A DNA stretch of 47,101 nucleotides, from assembly GCA_964511025.1 (NCBI GenBank), contig CAZEDK010000005.1, positions 1 to 47,101 on the forward strand. Direction: 5' to 3'. The translations under genes were made by a program, and so were the position numbers. This document shows, one piece after another, positions 6,782 through 16,691 of this stretch. How positions within the stretch are numbered: the stretch's first letter is position 1; the number at the start of each line of letters is the position of its first letter. The DNA comes from CAZEDK01 sp964511025 (lineage in GTDB: Bacteria; Patescibacteriota; Gracilibacteria; UBA1369; GWF2-33-10). The notes beneath the pieces are model-generated. The model did no database searches. It saw only the letters and a program-made list of their open reading frames with translations, and was not told where the DNA came from.

Positions 6782-7669
6782 TCACCACCCCCTTCCTGCA
6801 AATTTTTGTTCTAATTTATCAATCTCAAAACTCTCCATGCATCCACCAAGTCCTTCAGAAACTTTTGCAATAATTTCAGGTTTGTCAAAATGAAGAGTTG
6901 CTTCAACAATAGCTCTAGCCATTTTTTCAGGATTTTGTGATTTGAAAATTCCAGATCCAACGAAAACCCCATCACATCCAAGTTGCATCATCATTGCCGC
7001 GTCTGCTGGTGTTGCGATTCCTCCGGCCGCGAAATTGACAACAGGAAGTCTTTTTAGTTTTTTAACTTCTTTTAACAAATCTACCGGAACTCTAATTTCT
7101 TTTGCATAAATTTTTAACTTAGCTTCTGTCATATCTTGTAAACTATCCAGTTCTTCTTTGATTTTTCTCCAGTGTTTAACAGCTTCAACCACATTTCCTG
7201 TCCCTGCTTCTCCTTTTGTTCTTATCATTGCAGCTCCTTCATTGATTCTGCGTAAAGCTTCACCAAGATTTGTAGCCCCACAAACAAATGGCACTTTGAA
7301 TTTACTTTTATCCACATGAAATTTCTCATCAGCTGGAGTTAGAACTTCACTTTCATCAATATAATCAATGCCAAGTGATTCAAGTATTTGAGCTTCTACG
7401 AAATGTCCTATACGAACTTTTGCCATGACAGGTATTGATACCGCTTTCATAATTTCTTTGATCATTTTCGGATCACTCATACGAGCAACTCCTCCATGTT
7501 TACGAATATCTGAGGGCACACGCTCCAAAGCCATTACCGCAACTGCTCCCGCTTTTTCTGCAATTTTTGCTTGCTTTGCGTCCACAACATCCATTATAAC
7601 TCCTGATTTTAACATCTGAGCGAGTCCTTTCTTAAGTTTTGGCGTATTTTTTTGCATAAGATTAAACAA
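6782..7669 (-). CDS. pdxS: Pyridoxal 5'-phosphate synthase lyase subunit PdxS
   Basis: PdxS is the (beta/alpha)8-barrel synthase that condenses ribose 5-phosphate, glyceraldehyde 3-phosphate and PdxT-derived ammonia into pyridoxal 5'-phosphate. The 295 residues are full length. Key residues are present: Asp27 in IMDVVD, the Schiff-base Lys84 in MAKVRIGH, and Lys152 in TKGEAGTGN. The C-terminal Gly-rich phosphate loop (AAGGIATPADAAMMMQLG) is intact. In most DXP-independent genomes pdxT follows pdxS directly. Here toxin-antitoxin pairs, a transporter and an inverted-repeat element stand between them. Confidence 0.97.
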   Translation of the reverse strand: MFNLMQKNTPKLKKGLAQMLKSGVIMDVVDAKQAKIAEKAGAVAVMALERVPSDIRKHGGVARMSDPKMIKEIMKAVSIPVMAKVRIGHFVEAQILESLGIDYIDESEVLTPADEKFHVDKSKFKVPFVCGATNLGEALRRINEGAAMIRTKGEAGTGNVVEAVKHWRKIKEELDSLQDMTEAKLKIYAKEIRVPVDLLKEVKKLKRLPVVNFAAGGIATPADAAMMMQLGCDGVFVGSGIFKSQNPEKMARAIVEATLHFDKPEIIAKVSEGLGGCMESFEIDKLEQKFAGRGW

Positions 7670-7726
7670 ATTATTTAAGCATCAAAATCTTAACTTAACA
7701 GTATTTTAATAAACAAGGTGAAAATT

Positions 7727-8890
7727 TTATTTTTGTGTATTTTGGTAAACCCTCAAAGTCTCCTCAGCCATTTTCTTCCAACTGAAATTTTTTAGTCTTT
7801 TTTGCCCGTTTTCAATTAGTTTTTTTTGTAAATTTTCATCGCTTAAAACTTTCAAAATTTTCTCTGCCATATCATTAACATCATAAGGATTAAAAAACAC
7901 AGCATTATCTTTCCCGGCAACTTCTGGCAGGGAAGATTTATTTGAGCAAATCAAAGGTTTATCGCACGCAAAAGCTTCAAGTACAGGAAGTCCAAACCCT
8001 TCATAAAAAGATGGAAAAACATAAGCTTTACATAAATGATACAAACTCAAAAGTTCTTCTTCAGGAACAAATCCTGTAAAAATAACATCATTTTCAAGTT
8101 TCAAAGCCTTCACGGTTTCTTTTACTTCAGGATAGAATGGATCTTCTTTGCCTGTGATGACGAGTTGCAATCCCCACGCCCCATTCCCGCCAGAACCGTG
8201 TCGGGCTGGTAACAAGGGGGCTTTGAGAACTTTTTCGAAAGCTTTGATCAAACCCACCACATTCTTATGATCCCGCCAAACTCCTGTATATAGCAAAAAA
8301 TTGTCATTTAAATTAAATTTCTTTTTTGTACTTTCTAAATTTTTTTGATTTGGTTTTTTCGAAAATTCTTTAGCTACAGATTCATATATTGTTATGATTT
8401 TGGATTTAGTTTTTGGAGCAACCTTGATTATGTCTTTTGCTGTGTTATTTGAAACTGCAATGATTTTTTTTGCTCTATTTATTATAGATTTTATAGTCAC
8501 ATTATATGCAAGTTTACGATAGATTTTATTAAATTTTTTACCTGGGAAAAAAGATGGAGTAAGATCGTGAATCGTAACAATACAAGATTTTCTATACAAA
8601 ATAGGTGCATTAAAATGAGTAAAGTGCATCAAATCAAGTTTTTCTTTATATAGTTTTTTCAAAAAAACAGTTTGTTCTCTTAAAGAATAATGTTTCGCAT
8701 TTACCAAAACTTTTTTACAATTCTCAGCTCTCAGTTCTCGACTCTCAGTTCTAAATTCAGGTTCATTGAAAAAAAGCACATATTCATTTTTTTTATCAAT
8801 TTCCAATAAATGCTTAACAAGTTCAAAAGTATATCTACCTATACCGGTAAATTTGGACGAGTAAAAACGGCAATCTATTCCTATGCGCAT
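7727..8890 (-). CDS. Family 4 glycosyltransferase
   Basis: The start chosen is the ATG at 8890 (MRIGIDCRFYSSKFTGIGRY). A longer frame exists but would run into the upstream gene. The 387-residue protein has the GT-B fold: an N-terminal acceptor domain with GIGRY near the start and a C-terminal nucleotide-sugar domain with the EX7E motif in FYEGFGLPVLEA. It probably adds a sugar to a lipid-linked surface glycan. Two in-frame intrusions interrupt the family pattern: a microrepeat-encoded EFRTESRELRAEN segment, and a GC-rich palindromic unit encoding PLLPARHGSGGNGAWG. Both would sit in surface loops. The sugar specificity is unknown. Confidence 0.9.
   Translation of the reverse strand: MRIGIDCRFYSSKFTGIGRYTFELVKHLLEIDKKNEYVLFFNEPEFRTESRELRAENCKKVLVNAKHYSLREQTVFLKKLYKEKLDLMHFTHFNAPILYRKSCIVTIHDLTPSFFPGKKFNKIYRKLAYNVTIKSIINRAKKIIAVSNNTAKDIIKVAPKTKSKIITIYESVAKEFSKKPNQKNLESTKKKFNLNDNFLLYTGVWRDHKNVVGLIKAFEKVLKAPLLPARHGSGGNGAWGLQLVITGKEDPFYPEVKETVKALKLENDVIFTGFVPEEELLSLYHLCKAYVFPSFYEGFGLPVLEAFACDKPLICSNKSSLPEVAGKDNAVFFNPYDVNDMAEKILKVLSDENLQKKLIENGQKRLKNFSWKKMAEETLRVYQNTQK
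8171..8224 (-). repeat. GC-rich palindromic unit inside a glycosyltransferase gene
   Basis: In the coding sense the unit begins GCCCCCTTG, contains an inner imperfect hairpin (CCAGCCCG and CTGGCGGG), and ends near GGGGATT. It reads through in frame as APLLPARHGSGGNG. Its inner part closely matches the unit at 17142-17213. The GC content contrasts sharply with the surrounding gene. Confidence 0.75.
8720..8755 (-). repeat. Microrepeat tract inside a glycosyltransferase gene
   Basis: An 8-nt-periodic tract (CTCAGCTCTCAGTTCTCGAC on the plus strand) encodes FRTESRELRAE in frame. It resembles the tract inside pdxT, which encodes LRTELRELR. Confidence 0.6.
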
Positions 8891-8891
8891 A

Positions 8892-9458
8892 TTACTTCCA
8901 TTTAATACTACATCCCATCGAAGGTTTTTGTTCAAACGAAATTTCTTCTTTGTCTGCAAGTAATTCTTCAATAGCATCCCTAAGATAGTGTGTTTTTACT
9001 TCCAAAAAATCTTTCCAATTGTCGTCAATTGCGCCATGATATTTTAATATCCATTTTTTTTCTTTGTTTTTTGCATATACAAATATATCAGGAGTACAAA
9101 CTGCGTTAAAACTTTTTGCTAGATTTTGCGATTCATCGAATAAATACAAAAATTCAAAATTTTCCAGTCTTGATATTTTTTTCATGTTTTCGAAACTATC
9201 TTCAAGATAAGTCTTGGCATCATTTGAATTAACGCCAGCAAATTGAACGCCTTTGTTTTTGTAAACTCTGGCAAGTGAATTAATTCTATCAAGAACTGCT
9301 TTCACATACGGACAATGATTACACATAAAAATTATCACCAAAAGTTTAGCTTCGTTGAAATCTTTTAAACTATAAAGCTGACTATACACATCAGAAATAT
9401 TTTCAAAATTTGGAATTTCTGAATCTAATATAATTGGATTTGATTCTAGTAAAGCCAT
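8892..9458 (-). CDS. Thioredoxin-like (redoxin) family protein
   Basis: The start used is the ATG at 9458 (MALLESNP), because the longer frame begins in a repeat-rich junction. The 188-residue protein has a thioredoxin fold with Cys46 and Cys49 in FMCNHCPYVK, the signature of the AhpC/redoxin-like subgroup annotated simply as thioredoxin family. The cis-proline loop is AVCTPDIFV, with an extra Cys before Thr-Pro, and a terminal GCSIKWK carries a further Cys. No signal peptide is visible, so a cytoplasmic disulfide or peroxide role is inferred. The stop is 1 base from the start of the downstream glycosyltransferase, so the two are co-transcribed. Confidence 0.85.
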   Translation of the reverse strand: MALLESNPIILDSEIPNFENISDVYSQLYSLKDFNEAKLLVIIFMCNHCPYVKAVLDRINSLARVYKNKGVQFAGVNSNDAKTYLEDSFENMKKISRLENFEFLYLFDESQNLAKSFNAVCTPDIFVYAKNKEKKWILKYHGAIDDNWKDFLEVKTHYLRDAIEELLADKEEISFEQKPSMGCSIKWK

Positions 9459-9484
9459 TTTAGTCTTTAGATTTAAGGACTTTT

Positions 9485-9505
9485 CACTAAGAACTAACAA
9501 CTAAT
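9485..9505. repeat. AACTAACAACTAA microrepeat at a gene junction
   Basis: AAGAACTAACAACTAATGAAC lies directly after the thpR stop. Related ACTAA tracts sit at 6749-6767 and 23989-24020, also at junctions between same-strand genes. Confidence 0.45.
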
Positions 9506-9508
9506 GAA

Positions 9509-10069
9509 CTATCTATCTTCTTCCCACATATATTTCTCAAGTACTTTGTATGTTGCGCCTTCAGGTTTGAGTAAAGTTTGAATTAGCTGCATTTCATTGA
9601 TTTCAAATATTTTTTCTTCAACATTGATTTTTTCAATTTCTTGGTCAAGTTTGTCAGTTTTTGGCAGTTTTACACGTGCAAGCGTTAAATGAGGGATAAA
9701 TTCCTTGTCATTTTTAAAACCTGTTGCCGCTAAATTTCTTTCAAGTATTTTTTGGAAATCTAGTAGTAATTTTGAGATTTTGAGGCCTATCCAGATAACT
9801 CTTATTTGAGCAAATCTATTTTTGAAAGTTTGTATTTTTTTCAGTTGAAATAAAAAATTCTTATTTGGCATCGATGTTTCAAATGTCTTTTTGATAGCTG
9901 CTTTGATATCATTTAATTTTTCAGGCTCAATCTCGTCTCCAAGAAATTGTAATGTTATGTGAAAATGCTTGTTAGCAAAAATACCGCTTTTTTTAAAATG
10001 ATTTTGTTGAATTTGTTCTAAATACCTTTCTATATCTTCAGAGATAGGTATTGCAATAAAAAGACGCAT
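9509..10069 (-). CDS. thpR: RNA 2',3'-cyclic phosphodiesterase (ThpR/LigT)
   Basis: This 2H phosphoesterase hydrolyses RNA 2',3'-cyclic phosphates to 2'-phosphates. Older annotation calls it 2'-5' RNA ligase. The 186 residues fit the family length, and both catalytic HxTL motifs are present: His37-Ile-Thr39-Leu in FHITLQFLG and His127-Leu-Thr129-Leu in PHLTLARVK. The N-terminal MRLFIAIPI is also typical. The gene heads a same-strand group with the thioredoxin-like and glycosyltransferase genes, but no functional link is apparent. Confidence 0.95.
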   Translation of the reverse strand: MRLFIAIPISEDIERYLEQIQQNHFKKSGIFANKHFHITLQFLGDEIEPEKLNDIKAAIKKTFETSMPNKNFLFQLKKIQTFKNRFAQIRVIWIGLKISKLLLDFQKILERNLAATGFKNDKEFIPHLTLARVKLPKTDKLDQEIEKINVEEKIFEINEMQLIQTLLKPEGATYKVLEKYMWEEDR

Positions 10070-10149
10070 GACTTTTGGTTGAAAGTTGTTTGTACATTTG
10101 ATGTTCGCTTTTATTATACATTAAATGACATATTATACTCAAGCTTTTT

Positions 10150-13100
10150 TTATCTTTCGCAAATTTCTCGAAAGTCACATCGTTTGCATTTTGATGTGTC
10201 ATCTGTTTTATCAAATTCCAAAGATCTTATTTTTTTCATGTTTTCTTTTATGATTTTTTTTAAATCTTCTATTTCATTTTTTTCTATCAAAAAGCTTTCT
10301 TTTCTATATTTATTATCTTTTGGTTCAATGAAGTCAAATTCAGACTCTACTGTTTCAAACAAAAATCCCGGACTTAAGTCGCTTAGAAGTTTATAGAACA
10401 AAATTTGTCTTTTTAAATCTCCATCAGAATTTTGTGTTTTGCCTTCTATCTCATTTCTTGTTTTTGGATTGCCTGTTTTGTAGTCAATTACTTTGATGGT
10501 TTTTTTATTACTATCTATGTATTCAATTTTATCAATTTTTCCTGAAATGGCTATGTCGTCCAAGTATGTTTTGAGAAATTTCTCTAAAAATATAGGTTTT
10601 GTAAAAGAATTTTTATAATTTTCAAAATATCCTTTCAAAACTTCAGATCCTTTTGATTTCCATCTTTCTTTTTCATCTTTGATCAAAATTTCTTTTTCGA
10701 TAGCTTTGTAAAATTCAAAAATTAAAAAATCAACAGATGGAATCTCATTTTTTTCTTGATATTCTTTGAAAAACATTTCAAAAGCCTTATGTACAGCAGT
10801 TCCAAATGCCATATAGCTTGGCTTGGCTCTTGGAAGCCTTAAAATATTATTGTAGAAAAATTTTCTTGGACAATTGAGATAATTATTTAATGCTGTTACA
10901 CTTAATGTAAATTTATCCAGTTTTTCTTTTGCATAGTCTTCTATAAAACTTTTTATCATTAAGTCTCGTTTGCTACTCAAATTCATAGTGAGCCTCTCTG
11001 TAACCATATTTTCTATTTCGCATATATCTAATTTCTCGCAAATATTTTCAAGCTCATTTACAAAAATCGAAGCTACAAATTCCCTTTCCAATCCATTTAT
11101 TTGATATTTTTGACTATATAATAAATATAGAGATTTTTTTGCCCTAGTCATTGCCGTATAAAAAAGCCTCCTTTCGTCTTCAAGGTCATTTGTATTCTCA
11201 TCTTCATTTTTGAATTCAGACAAAGAAGGAATTTTGATAAATTCTCTACTTTGATTATTGCCCCAGACTTTGTCTATGCATTTATAAATAAATACATGTT
11301 CGAATTCCAATCCTTTTGCTCTATGCGCTGTCATAAGTCTTATTGCTTCTTTTTTGTGATAAAAAGTTTTTTCTTGCAAAGTTAAATTATAATTTCGCAT
11401 AATTTCTAACTTTTCCAAAAATTCTTTTATATTAAGATCTACTTTTTCTCTGTTTGTTTCTTTCACAAATTCAAAAAGTGAATTCAGTCTTATCAAAAGT
11501 TCAACATGATTTTTTTGATTTAGAATAAAATTTAAGAAATTACTTTCTTTTATTAAAATTTCAAAAAATTCTGATAAAGTTATATTAGATGCTAGTTTTT
11601 TCCATTGAAGGATTTTTTTTAAAAATTCTGTTATTTGTTGTAATTTAATCCCCCTACCCCCTTTTCGCCCGGCCAGGCCATTCGGACCGGTGTCAAGAGG
11701 GCTAAATCCTTCTTCAAAAAGAGTTGGTGGCATAATTTTAATTTCTTCTTTAATTATCTTTAAAAGATTTTTTGTTTCGGTTAAATCATTTGCTGTAGCT
11801 TCAAAAACTTCATTAACTGGCAAATCTAGAAAATTAAACTGCATTACTTCAAAATATAATAAGTTATTTTCTTCTTGATTGCTGATAAGTTTAAGTAATT
11901 TTAGCAGTTTTTGAATTTCAATATCTTTCAAAATATCTACTCCTCCTTCAAGCTGATAAGGAATTTCAGACTTTTCCAAAAATTCTTCAATTTCAGCTAG
12001 ATCTGAATTTCTTCTGCAAAGAATTGCAATTTCTGACAAATTTGCGCCTTGATTTTTTAATTTTTTAATTTCTTTCACTATAAAAAATCTTTCACTGACA
12101 TCGTTTAAAGTTTCAACTATTTTTATTTTTTCCTTTTCGTCTTTGAAAACTCCATAAGCGTTGATGTTTTTATCTATTCCCGAAATAACGTTTGAAACTC
12201 TTTTTTGATTATTTTTGATTAAATTTTTCGCAGCATCCAAAATTAAACTGCTAGATCTGTAATTTTGATTTAAAACTATATGTTTCAGCTCCGGATAGAG
12301 TTTGTGAAGATATAAAAAATTATCCAAATTTGCACCTTGAAATTTATAAATCGACTGATCTTCATCTCCTACCACAAAAATATTTGGACNNNNNNNNNNT
12401 GTTTGTATCTTGATATTCATCTATCAAAATATATTGAAATCTTTCCTGCAGAGATGCGAGTAAATCTTTATCATCTTTCAGTTTTTGAATAACAAAAAGC
12501 AACATATCTTCAAAATCATATCTGTTTCTTTTGCCAAGTTCTTGTAAATATCCTTTGTAAATTTGCAAAAGTTCTATATTTTTTTCATATTTTTGCAGTG
12601 TTTCTTTGTATTTCAAAAGTTCTTTGCCTGTTTTTTCATTAATTTTTGGTATTGATTCAAGTTTTTGATTTTCATTCGACATAATCTTTTCAAAATCTTG
12701 CGGACTAATTCCTTCTCTTTTTAATGATTGTATCGATTTCGCGATAGAAGAAAGATAAAAATATGGATCCTTAATTGGTCTTAGTATTTTTAATTCGCAG
12801 TTGTTAATTAAATTTTCAAATATACTTAGTTTTTCTATATCGCTTAATGCCTGCATCTCGCTAAAATTCCATTGTCCATTCTCGTCACTGCCACTATGTC
12901 TAAGTTCTATAAATTTATCAGGATAATCCTTGATGATTTGATTGCAAAACGAGTGAAAAGTATAGATTGGTACAAAATATGCCGTATTGCCTATAATTTT
13001 TGCCAATCGTTTCTTCATTGTTATCGCGCCACTTTCCGTAAAAGTCAGAGCAAGAATATTTCCGGGATTTATTTGTGTTTTTTGAAGAATATTGGCAATA

Positions 13101-13225
13101 CGCAATGATAGAACCTGTGTTTTGCCTGTCCCTGGACCTGCGATTACCATTAATGGACCTTCGATGTTGTCGACAGCTTCTTTTTGCGCTTTGTTTAATT
13201 TTTCATATTCAGTTTGAAAGTTCAT
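10150..13225 (-). CDS. UvrD/PcrA-type helicase fused to a RecB/Cas4-type nuclease, split by an assembly gap
   Basis: This is one gene interrupted by ten N at 12390-12399, which puts the two halves in different frames. The start is the ATG at 13225 (MNFQTEYEKL). A TTG at 13243 is less likely. Walker A is GPGTGKT (30-36) and Walker B is LIDEYQDTN. After the gap come VGDEDQSIYKFQG (motif III) and later motifs, including LMTAHRAKGLEFEHVFI and RRLFYTAMTRAKKSL. The C-terminal part is a PD-(D/E)XK nuclease: CPRKFFYN, GTAVHKAFE, GKIDKI, VIDYKTG, then CKRCDFREIC. These cysteines imply an AddB/Cas4-type iron-sulfur cluster. A role in double-strand-break end processing is likely. A GC-rich palindromic unit is embedded in frame at 11650-11705. 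Confidence 0.9.
11650..11705 (-). repeat. GC-rich palindromic unit inside the helicase-nuclease gene
   Basis: In the coding sense it begins AGCCCTCTTGAC, has an inner GC-rich core (GGCCTGGCCGGG), and ends AAAGGGGGTAGGGGGATT. It is translated in frame as SPLDTGPNGLAGRKGGRG. It belongs to the same family as the units at 8171, 17142 and 18049. Confidence 0.75.
12390..12399. other. Assembly gap (ten N) inside the helicase
   Basis: Ten N separate DEYQDTN from PNIFVVGDEDQ. In PcrA and UvrD about 15 residues lie between the corresponding DTN and the N-x-x-x-VGD block. Keeping one frame requires the missing length to be a multiple of three, and about 39 bases fits. The ten N is thus a placeholder and the frame break is artificial. 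Confidence 0.9.
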
Positions 13226-15287
13226 ATTGTTTTTGTAATTCAATATACTCAGTGTTTTGAGGATATTCTTTGAGTGCCAAGTCTAAATAATATTTAGCTT
13301 TATCTAATTTTTCCAATGTGATAGAGCTTTTTATTATCAATGCAAAAGTATCTTTGTAATCAGTTCTCATTGCAAGAATTTTGTCCGCTGTCTCAAAAAA
13401 TTTATCATACTGGCTTGTGACAAGGTAAATTTGCATTAAATTATAAAGATAAAGTGGATTATTTGGACCTTTTTTTATAGCTTCTTCGCTTGCGATTATT
13501 GCGGCCTTCAGATAAGTCGAAATCAATTCTTGATTGTTTGTTGTTTCGTAGTATTGAGCTAATTTAACTGCGGCGACTGCTAGATTCGCATAAAAATACG
13601 GATGAAATGGGTTGAGATTGATAGCTGTTTCGTATGTTGTGATGCCTTTCTTCAAAATATCTTCCTTTTGACTGTTTAAATCGGTTTTGTCTGCAATGTT
13701 GACGAGAAATTCCGCATATTGTGCATGATAAAAAGCATCTTTTGGATTGTGTTTTAATAAATTTTCGTAGTTATTTATTGCTCCTTGGTAATTGTCAAAA
13801 AGTGTATTTGCCTGGATCCGTCTAAGCGTGACTTCCGTACCAGCTTCTTTGAATGATAATTTTAGAAGAAATAAAGAACTAACAATGATTATTAATATCA
13901 GGATATTTATTTTTTTCTTAGATAAACTGATTTCAGTTTTGATTTCTTCGTTATTCATAAAAGCCGCCAGAATGGCAAGTAGTATAAAAAATATAGACAT
14001 AGTTTCTATAACACCAAAATTTACAAGTACTTGCAGCATATAAACAAGCAGTCCAGATAAAAGTCCTATTATAAATATTTTGTTTTGTATTTCTATAGAT
14101 GATTTTAATTTTTTGAAAGCGAGATGAAATATATAAAAAATTGGAATTAAATATGCAATTAATCCAAAAATTCCTTGAGTTGAAGCGATTGTTAAGTATT
14201 CCATGTGTCCGGCTTCCGGACTTACTTCGTACTGCAAATCGTCAGGGTTCCTATAATCAAGCCTTCTATATTGATTGTATATATCTTTGAATGTAGACAG
14301 CCCATATCCAAAAAATGGTTTATCTTTTATCATTTCGAACATGGAGAACCACCAACTAACCCTATCCGGCACGTAACCTTTTTGAATATTTTGTTCTAGC
14401 ACTGTAAATCTTTGAAATATATTAGAACTTTTTGCTTTGTTTAAGATAAATGGACTCGACATTGCTATTAAAATAATTACAGCAATTACTGTGCTAATAA
14501 ATATTTTTGGCAATTTTTTGTTTTTTTCTTTGTAATTTTTATAAGAAATGAAGCTAAAAATTATTATAAAAAATACTATTGCAATCAAAGTTGCCATTAA
14601 TCCACCCCTACTAGCTGTTGCAATTAATGTCCAAAACGACAAAATAAAAGCTCCAATAGGAAAAAGTTTTTTCAAATTATCTTTTGTATAGAAAATTGCT
14701 GATAAAGATAAAACAGCAATAGTTCCTAGAAATCCGGCATAATGATTTGAGTGACTAAAAGTTCCAAAAACTCTGGCGGTTGGATCTTGGTCCCAATCTG
14801 CCGGATCTCCTATTATCTGATAATACTGAAAAAGACCATGTATTGAAGAAATAAATCCTAATATTAACAAATAATTTATAAAGTTTTTTTGAATTTTTTC
14901 ATTGTTTAAAATTTGTGCTGAGAAAAAAGCTAACACTAAAAAATTTAAAAGTGTAAAAATGCCAGTGAATCTGCCTGTTATTCCATATAAACTTGAATGT
15001 GTATTGATCGAGATTATTACATTCAAAATTGATATAAAACTGTAACCCAAAAGACCTTTATAAAAAAAACTATTTGTTGCTAAAACTATTTTTTGTTCCT
15101 TATAAATTTTGAATGCAAAAAACACAAGAAATAAAATTGTTATTAATCTTAAAATAAAAAGCTTGAATGCCGTAAAAACAGAAAAGAAAAATATACTATG
15201 AGCAAAAATGATTAAAGTCAGTAATGTAAATATAGATGCTATAAGCCCAAGATCGTACCATTGGTAGTGATTTTTATTTTTGTGCAT
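13209..15287 (-). CDS. O-antigen ligase/polymerase (Wzy_C family) with C-terminal TPRs
   Basis: The 692-residue protein has about twelve membrane helices in its first 470 residues. A long periplasmic-type loop near residues 300-360 contains RVSWWFSMFEMIKDKPFFGYG and GHMEYLTIASTQGIFGL, the Wzy_C/O-antigen ligase signature with its essential His and Arg region. Residues from about 490 are soluble tetratricopeptide repeats (AFYHAQYAEFLVNIADKTD, HPYFYANLAVAAVKLAQYYE). Such proteins polymerise or transfer lipid-linked glycans onto a carrier or protein outside the membrane. It lies 9 bases downstream of the sugar-phosphate transferase on the same strand, and its stop overlaps the helicase start. 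Confidence 0.9.
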   Translation of the reverse strand: MHKNKNHYQWYDLGLIASIFTLLTLIIFAHSIFFFSVFTAFKLFILRLITILFLVFFAFKIYKEQKIVLATNSFFYKGLLGYSFISILNVIISINTHSSLYGITGRFTGIFTLLNFLVLAFFSAQILNNEKIQKNFINYLLILGFISSIHGLFQYYQIIGDPADWDQDPTARVFGTFSHSNHYAGFLGTIAVLSLSAIFYTKDNLKKLFPIGAFILSFWTLIATASRGGLMATLIAIVFFIIIFSFISYKNYKEKNKKLPKIFISTVIAVIILIAMSSPFILNKAKSSNIFQRFTVLEQNIQKGYVPDRVSWWFSMFEMIKDKPFFGYGLSTFKDIYNQYRRLDYRNPDDLQYEVSPEAGHMEYLTIASTQGIFGLIAYLIPIFYIFHLAFKKLKSSIEIQNKIFIIGLLSGLLVYMLQVLVNFGVIETMSIFFILLAILAAFMNNEEIKTEISLSKKKINILILIIIVSSLFLLKLSFKEAGTEVTLRRIQANTLFDNYQGAINNYENLLKHNPKDAFYHAQYAEFLVNIADKTDLNSQKEDILKKGITTYETAINLNPFHPYFYANLAVAAVKLAQYYETTNNQELISTYLKAAIIASEEAIKKGPNNPLYLYNLMQIYLVTSQYDKFFETADKILAMRTDYKDTFALIIKSSITLEKLDKAKYYLDLALKEYPQNTEYIELQKQYELSN

Positions 15288-15296
15288 TTTATGAAT

Positions 15297-16691
15297 TTAA
15301 TAAGCCCCTCTTTGAAATAATACAGCAGTTATCGTTTTGAATAAAATAATAAGATCCAGCAAAATGGATCTATTTTTGATGTAATAAAAATCATATTCCA
15401 AATTTTCATGAAGTGGCAAGTCTTTCCTTCCAAGTACTTGCCAAAGTCCTGTTAAACCAGGTTTAACTTCAAGTCTTTTTTTCTGCCAATCTTTGTATTT
15501 CGCCACTATAAATGGCATTTCAGGTCTAGGTCCGACAAGAGACATTTCTCCTTTTATTACATTAATCAATTGAGGCAGTTCGTCGAGACTTGTTTTCCTC
15601 AAAAATTTTCCCACATTTGTTATTCTATTATCGCTATTATTTCTTGGAGCATAAGAATTTTCGTCAACATTTTTGTACATTGTGCGGAATTTATACATTT
15701 TGAAGAGTTTTTCTTTTTCACCAACTCTTTCTTGGATGAATACTGCCTTGCCTTTGCTACTGAATTTGATTGCAAAAATAATGATTATTGCAAATGGAAT
15801 GCTTATTGTTGATAAAATCAAACCTAATGATAAATCCATCATTCTTTTGATAAATTCATAAACTTTTTTATTCTCATTTTTGCTCAAATCCAAAGTTGGT
15901 ATTCCTTCGATTTCATTGATATCAATACCTCCGCTGACTATTTCAAATAAATCCGATACAACTTTGAATTGTACTTTTAATCCTTCGCAATTATGCATCA
16001 AATTGAGTATATTTTCATGAGACATGCTTGGATCAGCAATATAAACCTGATCAATTTTATAAGTTTTTATTATATCAAGTAAATTCTTTGTATTTCCTAA
16101 ATATTGATATTCTTCTTTTTTTGGCTTTGTATTGTTATCAATAAATCCTATCAATTTGTAACCGAAGTCTTTATAATTTTTTAGTTGATTTGCTATTCCA
16201 AGTCCCCATTTGCCACAGCCAATTATAAGCACCTTTGTAATGCCTACATTTTTTTTGTATAGATAAAGTTGTATTTTTCTTACAATAAGTCTTCCTATAT
16301 TTATATATATAAGACTAAATGTCCAAAAAAATATAACAAGTATTCTTGAATAGTCATATCTTTGTAAAAAAGCTGCCGACATTATAAGTAGCCAAGCTAA
16401 TGTTAAGGCTTTTGTTAGTGATAAAACTTCTCCAAGTCTTGTTATTCTGTTTTGTTTGCCATAAAGTCCAAAAAAATAAAATGTAACGACAAAAGTCAAA
16501 AATACAAAAGGTAAAGTTATTAGATATTCACGAAAATTTTGTACCGGCAAATAATCAGCATATTTAACCAAAAAATAATTTCTGAAACTGAAAGCCGTTA
16601 GAAAACTCAAAAAATAAAATAAGATATCTGCAAACAGTGTAATATATGAACTGAGTCCTTTTTGGTCCAAGAATTTTATTAATGGTTTCAT
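15297..16691 (-). CDS. Polyprenyl-phosphate sugar-phosphate transferase (WbaP/CpsE-like)
   Basis: This enzyme starts surface-glycan assembly by moving a hexose-1-phosphate from a nucleotide sugar to undecaprenyl phosphate. The 464 residues show the standard order: four or five N-terminal TM helices (about 15-125), a CoA-binding-like Rossmann region (VLIIGCGKWGLGIANQL, about 155-170), a further TM (about 285-310), and the catalytic domain with KFRTMYKNVDE, FLRKTSLDELPQLINVIKGE and MSLVGPRPE. The specific sugar is undetermined. The ATG overlaps the TGA of the upstream glycosyltransferase by 4 bases, so coupling is expected. Confidence 0.94.
   Translation of the reverse strand: MKPLIKFLDQKGLSSYITLFADILFYFLSFLTAFSFRNYFLVKYADYLPVQNFREYLITLPFVFLTFVVTFYFFGLYGKQNRITRLGEVLSLTKALTLAWLLIMSAAFLQRYDYSRILVIFFWTFSLIYINIGRLIVRKIQLYLYKKNVGITKVLIIGCGKWGLGIANQLKNYKDFGYKLIGFIDNNTKPKKEEYQYLGNTKNLLDIIKTYKIDQVYIADPSMSHENILNLMHNCEGLKVQFKVVSDLFEIVSGGIDINEIEGIPTLDLSKNENKKVYEFIKRMMDLSLGLILSTISIPFAIIIIFAIKFSSKGKAVFIQERVGEKEKLFKMYKFRTMYKNVDENSYAPRNNSDNRITNVGKFLRKTSLDELPQLINVIKGEMSLVGPRPEMPFIVAKYKDWQKKRLEVKPGLTGLWQVLGRKDLPLHENLEYDFYYIKNRSILLDLIILFKTITAVLFQRGAY

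Noticed and set aside
8888..8977. A longer N-terminus for the GT4 protein (29 extra residues)
   Set aside because: It would overlap the upstream thioredoxin-like gene, and MRIGIDCRF is the usual N-terminus of the family.
12362..12420. Two separate overlapping helicase genes
   Set aside because: The halves carry complementary parts of one UvrD-type helicase and meet at ten N. The frame difference is explained by a wrong gap length.
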